In this document: piece by piece, positions 54,492 to 62,096 of the stretch | How the letters are laid out: each line of letters begins with the position of its first letter | Position numbering within the stretch: the first letter of the stretch is position 1 | NCBI GenBank assembly: GCA_963828185.1 | Contig: CAWHDV010000019.1 | Coordinates: 248,001-312,000, forward strand | Direction of reading: 5' to 3' | From: Rhodoblastus sp963828185 | GTDB lineage: Bacteria > Pseudomonadota > Alphaproteobacteria > Rhizobiales > Beijerinckiaceae | DNA length: 64,000 nucleotides | Notes under the pieces: generated by a model | The model's input: only the letters and a program-made list of their open reading frames with translations | What the model was told of the DNA's origin: nothing | The model's database searches: none | Program-made: the position numbers and the translations under genes

Positions 54492-54513
54492 GCAGCCTGT
54501 CAAGGAGAGCCGC

Positions 54514-55551
54514 GTGTCGGATCATTTGAACTTGTTCATTCCTCTCGCCAAGGCGGACGCCGTCCGACGCATCGTCACTGGCTACGCCACGGCGGAACTG
54601 CCGGACAGGGCAGGCGAAATCTGCGATTACGCCAGCACCAAGCCGCTCTATGAGCAATGGTCGGCCGATTTCTCCAAGGCGTCGGGCGGCAAGAGTTTCG
54701 GCAATCTGCGGGCCATGCACGGCAAGGTGGCGGCCGGGAAAATCTCCGCCATCGCCTTCAATGACGAGGAAAAGCGCATCGAAATCGCGGCGAAGATCGT
54801 CGACGACGAAGAGTGGCGCAAGGTCGAGGAGGGGGTTTACACCGGATTCAGCCAGGGCGGCGCCTATGTCAAGCGCTGGGCCGATCCAGACAATCCGGAC
54901 TTCATCCGCTACACCGCCCAACCGGTCGAGATTTCGCTGGTCGATCTGCCTTGCCTGCCGGAGGCCACGTTCGAACTGGTCAAGGCCGACGGCGCCAGCC
55001 AGAAGCGCGGCTTCGCCGAGAAGGCGAACAAGGTGGCGGTTGCTTCGCCAGCCCCGGCGGGCGGCGTGGGTGTGGCGACGCGCAATTGGCTCGTCGGCAA
55101 TATCGACAGCGACGCGGACGCCGCGGACACGATCGCCGAATTCTTCGCCGCGATCGAACAGGATCTCAATGCCGATCCCATCCATACCGACAACCTGTCG
55201 GCGCTGCTGGCTCGGCTGAAAGGCCAGTGCGTCGCCGTCGCCTTGCAGCCGAGGCCGACGCAGAAGTCCACCTCGCTTGAAGCGCGGGTCGAGAAGCTCG
55301 CGACGGAAGGCGAAACGGCGCGGAAAATCTCCGCCGAGCTGGCGCCGCGACTGGCGGAACTGGCCGAGCGGGTCGCGGCGCTCGAGCGCAGCCCCGCGCC
55401 GCCGCCGCTGATGCCGGGCTTTGCGCCTGTGTCGAAGTCGGCCGATCCCGGCGTCGACGATCTCGCAGCGGAACTCGCGCGACTCTCTCCCGAAAAAGCT
55501 TCGCTGGTGCTGATCAAGGCGGCCCAGGCCCGACCGAAGCGGTTCGGCTGA
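54514..55551 (+). CDS. Phage prohead protease, S78-like
   Basis: A 345-residue product starting at GTG 54514 after AAGGAGAG. The N-terminal 160 residues carry the prohead protease pattern: RAMHGKVAAGKISAI (catalytic His near 69), RKVEEGVYTGFSQGGAYVKRW (catalytic Ser near 113) and AQPVEISLVDLPCLPEATFELVKADG. The remainder is coiled-coil rich (SLEARVEKLATEGETARKISAELAPRLAELAERVAALERS) and probably a scaffold fused to the protease, as known for several HK97-like phages. Confidence 0.8.
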   Translation: MSDHLNLFIPLAKADAVRRIVTGYATAELPDRAGEICDYASTKPLYEQWSADFSKASGGKSFGNLRAMHGKVAAGKISAIAFNDEEKRIEIAAKIVDDEEWRKVEEGVYTGFSQGGAYVKRWADPDNPDFIRYTAQPVEISLVDLPCLPEATFELVKADGASQKRGFAEKANKVAVASPAPAGGVGVATRNWLVGNIDSDADAADTIAEFFAAIEQDLNADPIHTDNLSALLARLKGQCVAVALQPRPTQKSTSLEARVEKLATEGETARKISAELAPRLAELAERVAALERSPAPPPLMPGFAPVSKSADPGVDDLAAELARLSPEKASLVLIKAAQARPKRFG

Positions 55552-55586
55552 GCCGCCTCGTCTTTTCCCTTCGCAACCAAGAAAGC

Positions 55587-57101
55587 ATGTCCATGACCGC
55601 ACAACAGAACGCGCTGGAATTGAATCAGGCGATCCGCAAGGCGCAGACCGCCCCCTTGTTCGATCCGCGTTTCGCCAGCCTCGAAAAATCAACTTTTTCG
55701 CAGACCTCTTTCGCCACCTCTGGCCTCACCTATTATGACCTGGAGAGCGGCGCCAAGCTGCTCTATCCGGTGCTGACGCCCTTGCGCAATTCGATCCCCC
55801 GCGTCTCGGGTCAGGGCGGCATCCAGGCCGCCTGGCGCGCCATCACCGCCATCAATTCCTCCGGCCTGCGCGTCGGCGTTTCCGGCGGCAATCGCGGCGG
55901 CGTCGCCGCCATGACGACCAAGGATTATATCGCGACCTACAAGGGCATCGGCATCGAGACCAGCGTCGATTTCGAGGCGCAATACGCCGGCCAGAATTTC
56001 GACGACATCCGCGCCCTCGCCGCCCAGACCGGCCTCGAGTCGCTGATGCTCGGCGAGGAGGCGCTGATCCTCGGCGGCAATACGTCGCTGTCGCTCGGGC
56101 TCACCAATACGCCGACGCTCGCCGCCTCGAATTCCGGCGGCGCGCTGGCGACGGGAACCCTGTCCGTCATCTGCGTGGCGCTGACGCTTGACGGGCTGAT
56201 CAACTCCACCGTCGCCAGCGGCGTGCAGGCGTCAATCAACCGCGCCAACGCCGATTCCTCCACCGACACGTTTGGCGGCGGCGCGGCGCAGAAATCGGCC
56301 AACGCCACCGTCGCGGTCACGGGGCCTGCCGGCAGCGTCACCGCCTCCGTCGCCACCACGCATGGCGCGTTCGGCTACGCCTGGTACTGGGGCGCCGCCG
56401 GCTCGGAAATCCTGGGCGCGATCACCACGATCAACAGCCTGGCGATCGCCGCCGCCGCCGCGGGAACGCAGACCGCCGCGTCATTGCCCGGCGCCGACTG
56501 GTCGTCCAACGCCCTGGTGTTCGATGGCCTGCTGACACAGGCGATGCAGCCGACCTCCGGTTCGAATATCGTGATCCAGCCGACCGGCTCTGCCGGCGTT
56601 GGGACGCCTTTGACCGCCGACGGCGCCGGCGGCGTCGTCGAGATCGAGGCCATTCTCAAGTCCAACTGGGATCTCTATCGACTGTCGCCCGACGAGGTCT
56701 GGGTCTCTTCGCAGGAAGCCGCCAACATATCGAAGAAAATCCTCGCCGGCGGCGTCAACAGCGCGCAGAGATTCATCTTCGACGCCAGCCAGGACGCGGT
56801 CGGCGGCGGCGTGATGGTCACCACCTACAAGAACAAATATTCGCTCGCCGGCGCGAAATCGCTCGACATAAAGATCCATCCGAACATGCCGGCCGGGACC
56901 ATGCTGTTCCTGACGCGGACGCTGCCCTATCCGCTCGCCAATGTCGGCAACGTCATCCAGGTGCGCACGCGCCAGGATTACTATCAGATCGAATGGCCAC
57001 TGCGCGCCCGCCGCTACGAATACGGCGTCTATGCCGACGAGGTGCTGCAGCACTATTTCCCGCCGAGCATGTCGGTCATCACCAATATCGGCAACGGCTG
57101 A
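55587..57101 (+). CDS. Phage major capsid protein with an inserted Ig-like/Thr-Ser-rich segment
   Basis: A 504-residue protein. N-terminal FATSGLTYYDLESGAKLLYPVLTPLRNSIPRVSG and the C-terminal QVRTRQDYYQIEWPLRARRYEYGVYADEVLQHYFPPSMSV are typical of capsid proteins from alphaproteobacterial phages. A central stretch of about 120 residues (from ASINRANADSSTD to about TTINSLAIAAAAAGTQ) is Ala/Ser/Thr-rich with TVAVTGPAGSVTASVATTHGAFGYAWYWG, resembling a bacterial Ig-like decoration domain. Length is long for HK97 capsids because of this insert. It follows the protease gene. Confidence 0.8.
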   Translation: MSMTAQQNALELNQAIRKAQTAPLFDPRFASLEKSTFSQTSFATSGLTYYDLESGAKLLYPVLTPLRNSIPRVSGQGGIQAAWRAITAINSSGLRVGVSGGNRGGVAAMTTKDYIATYKGIGIETSVDFEAQYAGQNFDDIRALAAQTGLESLMLGEEALILGGNTSLSLGLTNTPTLAASNSGGALATGTLSVICVALTLDGLINSTVASGVQASINRANADSSTDTFGGGAAQKSANATVAVTGPAGSVTASVATTHGAFGYAWYWGAAGSEILGAITTINSLAIAAAAAGTQTAASLPGADWSSNALVFDGLLTQAMQPTSGSNIVIQPTGSAGVGTPLTADGAGGVVEIEAILKSNWDLYRLSPDEVWVSSQEAANISKKILAGGVNSAQRFIFDASQDAVGGGVMVTTYKNKYSLAGAKSLDIKIHPNMPAGTMLFLTRTLPYPLANVGNVIQVRTRQDYYQIEWPLRARRYEYGVYADEVLQHYFPPSMSVITNIGNG

Positions 57102-57176
57102 TTCTTTCGCGGAAGGAAGCCGTCCCGGCTGTTCCGGGGCGGCGGCGCGACCTCTTCAATGCGACAGGATCAAGAC

Positions 57177-57386
57177 ATGAAATATCAGGCACCGGTCGGC
57201 GTCACCGCCATCTTCTGCGCCGGCGAGGAAATCGCGCCCGATGAGGATGGCGGTTTCGAAGCTGCTGAATTCATGGCGGTGGAACTCGGGGCGCACGGAT
57301 GCGTCTTGGCGGTCGAAGTCGCCGCGGCGGCGGGCGTCAAATCCCGTCCGCGCGCCAAAGGCGTTCGCGTTGAGAAGGCGAACTGA
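57177..57386 (+). CDS. Small phage protein of unknown function
   Basis: A 69-residue, soluble, acidic-then-basic protein: MKYQAPVGVTAIFCAGEEIAPDEDG and C-terminal KSRPRAKGVRVEKAN. No family recognised. Between the capsid and head-tail connector genes, so a small head accessory or linker is possible. The in-frame ATG at 57159 would add six residues. Confidence 0.6.
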   Translation: MKYQAPVGVTAIFCAGEEIAPDEDGGFEAAEFMAVELGAHGCVLAVEVAAAAGVKSRPRAKGVRVEKAN

Positions 57387-57388
57387 GC

Positions 57389-58198
57389 ATGTCGCAGGGT
57401 GATCTCGTTTCACTGGCGCAGCTCAAGGCCCATCTCGGAGTCCAGTCGACCGCCGACGACCTCGTGCTCGCCAGGCTGATCAGCCAGATCAGCCGCGCGA
57501 TCTCGACCTATCTCAATCGGCCCTTCATCTGGCCGCGCAACGTCGTCGACGTGTTCGACGGCAATGGCCGCGACAGGTTGCAATTGCGTCACTGGCCGGT
57601 CGTCGCCGTCACATCCGTGTCGATCGACGGCCGCGCCGTCGCGCAGGCGGCGTCTGAACGTGCTGCGGGCTGGACGATCGAGGCGGGCGATGACGAGCCG
57701 CCCGGCGCCATGCAGATGCTGATGCTGCGGGGCGGGTCGTTCTTGCGCGGCTGGCAGAATGTCAGCGTCGCCTATCGCGCCGGCTATGAGATCAGCAACG
57801 AAGCCCGCACGGCTCCGAACGCCGCGCCGGTTCTGGTCGCCGACCAGCCCTATGGCGCCTGGTCCTGCGATGGCGGCGTCGCCTACGCCGATGGGCAAGC
57901 GCTCGCCTGCGTCGCCGCCAATCCGGGCCAGGGGCAATACGCGATCGATGGCGGCGGCGGCTACCGGTTTTCCGCCCAGGACGCCGGACAGCGGTTATTG
58001 CTGAATTATGGCTATGTGCCGTTCGATCTCGCGAGTTGCGCGCTGGAATGGGCGGCGGACCGCTATCGCTATCGCGAAAGGATCGCCATGACATCGAAAA
58101 GCCTCGGCGGCCAGGAAACAACCTCCTTTCGCATCACCGCCGTGCCGGACTTCGTCGCCATGTCGCTGCGCAATTTTGCGCGCATCATCGCGAATTGA
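57389..58198 (+). CDS. Phage head-tail connector (gp6-like) protein with C-terminal extension
   Basis: A 269-residue protein whose N-terminus DLVSLAQLKAHLGVQSTADDLVLARLISQISRAISTYLNRPF is the helical gp6-like connector fold. A longer central region with a GGGGYRFSAQDAG segment and C-terminal helices (CALEWAADRYRYRERIAMTSKSLGGQETTSF) is more like GTA-type adaptor proteins. Its start is two bases after the preceding small gene's stop. It should sit between portal and tail. Confidence 0.78.
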   Translation: MSQGDLVSLAQLKAHLGVQSTADDLVLARLISQISRAISTYLNRPFIWPRNVVDVFDGNGRDRLQLRHWPVVAVTSVSIDGRAVAQAASERAAGWTIEAGDDEPPGAMQMLMLRGGSFLRGWQNVSVAYRAGYEISNEARTAPNAAPVLVADQPYGAWSCDGGVAYADGQALACVAANPGQGQYAIDGGGGYRFSAQDAGQRLLLNYGYVPFDLASCALEWAADRYRYRERIAMTSKSLGGQETTSFRITAVPDFVAMSLRNFARIIAN

Positions 58199-58201
58199 AT
58201 C

Positions 58202-58702
58202 ATGTTGCGGCTGAGCCTTGAAGGGCGGGACGCTCTCGCCGAGAGACTCGGCGATCTTCCCGAGCGCTTGCGCGCCGCGCTGGCGGACAAGGTCGACGCG
58301 CTGGCGCAAAATCTCTTCGCGCAAGTCGTCGGCGTCAACCTGACCGGCGGCGTGCTGAACGCCCGCAGCGGCAGGTTGCGCGATTCGATCGAGATTTTGG
58401 CGTCAGGGCGCGGACAAGAGATCGGCGCCGAGATCTTGTCCAATGGCGAGGTTCCCTACGCGGCGATCCAGGAATTCGGCGGCAAGACCGCGGCGCATGA
58501 AATCCTGCCCGACAAGGCCAGGGTCCTGGCGTTCGTTATCAACGGCAAGCAGGTTTTCGCGCGAAGCATCCAGCATCCGGGCTCGCTCATTCCCGCGCGC
58601 TCATATCTGCGATCGGCCCTCGATGAGCAACGCGACGACATCGTCCAGGATTTGAGCGATGTCGTCACGGCCTTGGCGGAGACTTTGGAGGACGGCGCAT
58701 GA
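58202..58702 (+). CDS. HK97 gp10-like tail completion protein
   Basis: A 166-residue protein: LRLSLEGRDALAERLGDLPERLRAALADKV, then TGVLNARSG-like LTGGVLNARSGRLRDSIEIL, YAAIQEFGGKTAAHEILPDKARVL, and PARSYLRSALDEQRDDIVQDL. The LxxRTGxLRxSI and AxxxEFGG patterns are diagnostic for gp10/neck proteins that complete the head-tail junction. Its stop overlaps the next start by four bases (ATGA). Confidence 0.88.
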   Translation: MLRLSLEGRDALAERLGDLPERLRAALADKVDALAQNLFAQVVGVNLTGGVLNARSGRLRDSIEILASGRGQEIGAEILSNGEVPYAAIQEFGGKTAAHEILPDKARVLAFVINGKQVFARSIQHPGSLIPARSYLRSALDEQRDDIVQDLSDVVTALAETLEDGA

Positions 58703-59160
58703 CGAACTCCCGCGAAATGATCATGCAAGCGCTCAGCGACCGCCTGGCCGTCGCCGAGTTCGCGACGCCGATCAATGGCCGCACCAGCTGGGCCATGCTG
58801 TCGCGCCGGCTGAAATTGTGGAGCGACGTCGCCAGCGCCGACCAGCCGGCCCTGTTCATCACCGAGCACGGCGAAAATATCGCTTACGCCGCCGAGATGC
58901 TGCCCGGCAAGGCGACGCTCAATGTCGATCTTTTCGTCTACATCGCCGCGGGCAAGGATCCGGACTGCGTTCCCGCGCGTGACCTCAATATCGCGCTTGA
59001 CGCGATCACCGCCTGCCTCGCTCCCGATCCGTCCCTTGGCCGCCAGACGCTCGGCGGCCTCGTCGCCCATTGCCGCATCGAAGGGCGGATCGTCAAGGAT
59101 CCTGGCGATCTCGACGGGCAGGGCCTGGCTCTCGTTCCGGTCAAGATTCTTGGGCCGTGA
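58699..59160 (+). CDS. Phage tail terminator-like protein (DUF3168-like position)
   Basis: A 153-residue protein in the place where siphophages encode the tail terminator, after the gp10-like gene and before the tail tube. SREMIMQALSDRLAVAEFATPINGRTSWAMLSRRLKLWSDV is followed by a beta-rich part (ATLNVDLFVYIAAGKDPDCVPARDL). The similarity is by position and fold pattern rather than a sequence motif. Confidence 0.65.
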   Translation: MTNSREMIMQALSDRLAVAEFATPINGRTSWAMLSRRLKLWSDVASADQPALFITEHGENIAYAAEMLPGKATLNVDLFVYIAAGKDPDCVPARDLNIALDAITACLAPDPSLGRQTLGGLVAHCRIEGRIVKDPGDLDGQGLALVPVKILGP

Positions 59161-59193
59161 TCGCGGACGACGAACCGACCGGAGGAACCCAAC

Positions 59194-59347
59194 GTGAATA
59201 AACCGCCAGAGGCGCCTGATCATCGCGCGAGCGAGGTCGAGACGCGAATCGAACGATGGCTCGTCGAGACCATGCACCAATTCGCCGGTCTCGCGGGCCA
59301 GCGAAATCTTCAACCATGCGCGCGCTGCGGTCGACGCCTTGAAGTAA
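59194..59347 (+). CDS. Short phage protein, with a one-base frameshift (tentative)
   Basis: MNKPPEAPDHRASEVETRIERWLVETMHQFAGLA in one frame and ASEIFNHARAAVDALK in another, joined by removing one base near 59300-59315, would give a 50-residue helical protein ending before the tail tube gene. An alternative is that only the first frame is used and no protein is made. Weak but the two halves together look like one helical protein. Confidence 0.4.
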
Positions 59348-59380
59348 AGACTTGCCGCCTTTTTGCAGGAGCACTGATCC

Positions 59381-60138
59381 ATGTCGAACACCACTTCCGT
59401 CGCTTTTGGCTCGGCGTTCTCATCGCCACGCCATCGGCCGCCAATGCGACCCCCATCCAGTTCGGCGCGCTTCAGGACGTGTCGCTCGATTTCAGCTTTT
59501 CGTCGAAGCAGCTGTTCGGTCAATACCAGTTTCCCATCGCCTTCGCGCGCGGGGAGGGCAAGATCGCGGGCAAGGCGAAATTCGCAAATATTGATGGTCC
59601 GCTTTACAATTCCTGCTTCTTTGGCCAGACGCTCGCGACGGGCCAGACGCTCTGGGCCTACAACGAGGCCGGCGCGGTTTCCTCGTCCTCGCCTTATGAT
59701 TACACAGCCGCCCACGCCGCGAATTTCGACGCCGATCTCGGCGTCGTTTATGCGGCGAGCGGCCTGGCGTTGACGAAAGTGGCGGCGGCTCCGGCGGTCG
59801 GCCAATACAGCGTTTCCGCCGGCGTCTACAGCTTCGGCTCCGGCGACGCGGGCCGGGCGCTGCTCGTCTCCTATTCCTACACCCAGTCGAGTTCGGCTTC
59901 AGGTTCACGCGCGGTGCTGGCCAATCAGGCCATGGGAACGGCGCCGACCTTCCAGATCGATTTCTATCAGACCAATCCGAACCTCGCCGGCGCCCAGTGG
60001 TCCTTGCGGCTTTTCAGCTGCGTCTCGACCAAATTGAGCGTCGCTTCGAAAAACCAGGACTTCGTCGTTCCGGAAATGGATTTCGAAGCCTTCGCCAACG
60101 CCGCCAATTCCATTGGCGAAATCAATACGGCGGTTTGA
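59381..60138 (+). CDS. Phage tail tube/major tail protein, with a one-base frameshift
   Basis: The start MSNTTSVAFGS is in one frame, and VLIATPSAANATPIQFGALQDVSLDFSFSSKQLFGQYQF, the body, is in the next. Adding one G in the GG at about 59412-59413 restores 252 residues. Body features: KIAGKAKFANIDGPLYNSCFFG and repeated beta-strand content, ending QDFVVPEMDFEAFANAANSIGEINTAV, consistent with a phage tail tube subunit. Length is as expected for a siphophage tail tube. Confidence 0.75.
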
Positions 60139-60140
60139 AA

Positions 60141-60521
60141 ATGAAACCAGATCCGAAAGTGGATTGCGCGCGCGCAAAGGTGGTCGAACTGGGCGGGCGA
60201 GAGTTTTTCGTACCAATGCTCGCCTTGCGCCAGGCGCGCATCGTCGTGCCAGGCCTGTTGAAGCTGATGCCCCGGCTGAACGCCATCCAGGCGCGCATAG
60301 CCTCAGGCGACCCGCTCGGCGCGAGCGAGCTCGAGCAGGACGACGTCGAACTGATGATCGATGTCGTCCATTCCGGCCTGACCCGCGCCTATCCCGATTT
60401 TTCACGCGAAGACGTTCTGGACCTCCAGGCAGGCATCGCCGATCTCGTCGCCGCGCTGGCGGTCATCGCCCGCCAGACCGGACTTTTCGCGCAGGTGGAA
60501 AATCCATCATTGGGGGAGTGA
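60141..60521 (+). CDS. Phage tail assembly chaperone-like protein
   Basis: A 126-residue protein: REFFVPMLALRQARIVVPGLLKLMPRLNAIQARIASG then LMIDVVHSGLTRAYPDFSREDVLDLQAGIADLVAAL. Position after the tail tube and before the tape measure gene, and the EELM-IDVV...ADFSREDV pattern, match GpG-type chaperones. The stop overlaps the next start by four bases (GTGA). Confidence 0.7.
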   Translation: MKPDPKVDCARAKVVELGGREFFVPMLALRQARIVVPGLLKLMPRLNAIQARIASGDPLGASELEQDDVELMIDVVHSGLTRAYPDFSREDVLDLQAGIADLVAALAVIARQTGLFAQVENPSLGE

Positions 60522-60778
60522 GGGCCGACGATCCGGATATCGACCGGATCGTCGCGCATTATTGCCAGATGTCGGGAGAGGCATGGACCGACGCGCTGGA
60601 AGGGGATCTCACTTTTCAGCGAATTTTCGCTCGGCATGCCTATTGGCGCGAAAATCCACCCCCGGCCTTTTTGCTGACCGCCCTAGCCGTGGGCTTTGGC
60701 GTGTGGGAGCCGAAAGCGCCCGCAACGCCGGGCGCCGTCGACGCCTTGCTAAATCTTTTTCCCGCCGGGCGCTTTTGA
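60518..60778 (+). CDS. Second tail assembly chaperone-like protein
   Basis: An 86-residue protein starting at GTG 60518 (RADDPDIDRIVAHYCQMSGEAWTDALEGDLTF). It takes the place of the GT extension made in lambdoid phages by programmed frameshift; here it starts independently by stop-start overlap. The sequence has no diagnostic motif of its own, so the role rests on position. Confidence 0.6.
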   Translation: MRADDPDIDRIVAHYCQMSGEAWTDALEGDLTFQRIFARHAYWRENPPPAFLLTALAVGFGVWEPKAPATPGAVDALLNLFPAGRF

Positions 60779-60819
60779 CTCCCAATTGCGCCAGATCTGC
60801 GCTGGCTGACAGGATGCAC

Positions 60820-62093
60820 ATGGCCAATTCCAACGTTTCGATTTCCTTCGGCGCCGACGCCTCCGATTTTCTCGAGGGCGTAGCGCGCGTTTCCGCCGCG
60901 TTGCAGACACTGCCGACCGGCGTCAATCAGGTAACGCAAGGCGTCGACAGATCGTCGGCGAGTTTTGCGTCCTTTGGCGCCGGAGCGTACAGCGCCCTGG
61001 TGAAAATCGCGGCGGCCGTGCGCGAAATAGGCGCTTCGCAACAGGACGCCGCAAGCGCAAGCGTGAAGGCGATCAGCGGCGAAATCGCCGCCGAACGCGC
61101 CGCGTTGGCGCAGAAGAAGTCGCTGTACAGCGAACTGACAAAGATGAAGGTCATGAGCGCCGGGCAAGGGCTGGCGGCGACACAAGCCGCGCTCAATGCC
61201 GAATATCACGCCGAACAGTCGCTGCTTAAAGAGAAATCGCAGATCGCCGGATTGACGCTCAAACAGCGCCAACAGGTTTTGAACAATATGTCCAAGCTCG
61301 ACGCCAAATACGCGCAGGACAGCCAGCGCGTGATGACGCAATCGGTCGAACAGATGGTCGCGCCCATGAACAAGCTTGTCGATTCAATGTCGACGTCGCT
61401 TTCTTCGGGCCTGACCGGAATGATCGAGGGGACCAAGAATTTTCGCCAGGTCCTGCAATCGCTGGCGCAATCGGTCGTGTCGCAATTCGTCAAGATGGGC
61501 GTCGATGTCGTCGCTGACTGGGCAAAGAAGCAATTGGCGCTGGCCGCGCTTTCGGTTGCCGGGGAAACCCAGAAGACCGCGGCGGCGGTGGCGGGCGCTG
61601 CGGCGCGGACAGGGGTTTCAGCAGGGGAGGCGGCGGCGGGCGAGGCGTCGATCTTCGCCTCCTTGCTCAGAAGCATAACCGCTTCGGCGTCGGAGGCGTT
61701 TGCCGGTGTCTTCGGCTTCCTGGCGCCGGTGATGGGGCCGGCGGCCGCAGGTCCCGCCGCGGCCGCGCAAGGCGCGGTCCTGTCGGTGGCCGCCTTCGAC
61801 ATTGGCGCCTGGTCGATCCCGCAGGACCAACTCGCCATGGTGCACCAGAACGAACTCATCATGCCTGCAGCTGAGGCCGGCGCCTTCCGCTCCCTTCTGA
61901 GCAATCAGACAAGCGGCGGCGGCGCGGGCGCGCGAGGCGGCGGCGACACCCATGTCCATCTGAACGTCAACGCGATGGATTCCGGTTCTGTGAAGAACTG
62001 GCTCGGGAATAATTCGCGCCAGATCGTGAAGGCGATAAATCAGGCGGTCAAGGACGGCAACCATCTGGGACTAAGCGGCTCGCGGGGGCGTAA
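60820..62093 (+). CDS. Phage tail tape measure protein, with a one-base frameshift at the end
   Basis: MANSNVSISFGADASDFLEGVARVSAALQTLPTGVN at the start, then coiled-coil helices (LKEKSQIAGLTLKQRQQVLNNMSKLDAKYAQDSQRV), a hydrophobic glycine/alanine-rich stretch (SGLTGMIEGTKNFRQVLQSLAQSVVSQFVKMGVDVV; AAAAGPAAAAQGAVLSV) and C-terminal GGGDTHVHLNVNAMDSGSVKNWLGNNSRQIVKAINQAV. The reading frame runs on past this point into unrelated sequence. Adding one G to the G5 run at 62083-62087 region would give the end GLSGSRGA and the stop TAA at 62091, just before the next gene. Corrected length 424. It measures tail length. Confidence 0.82.
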
Positions 62094-62096
62094 TCA

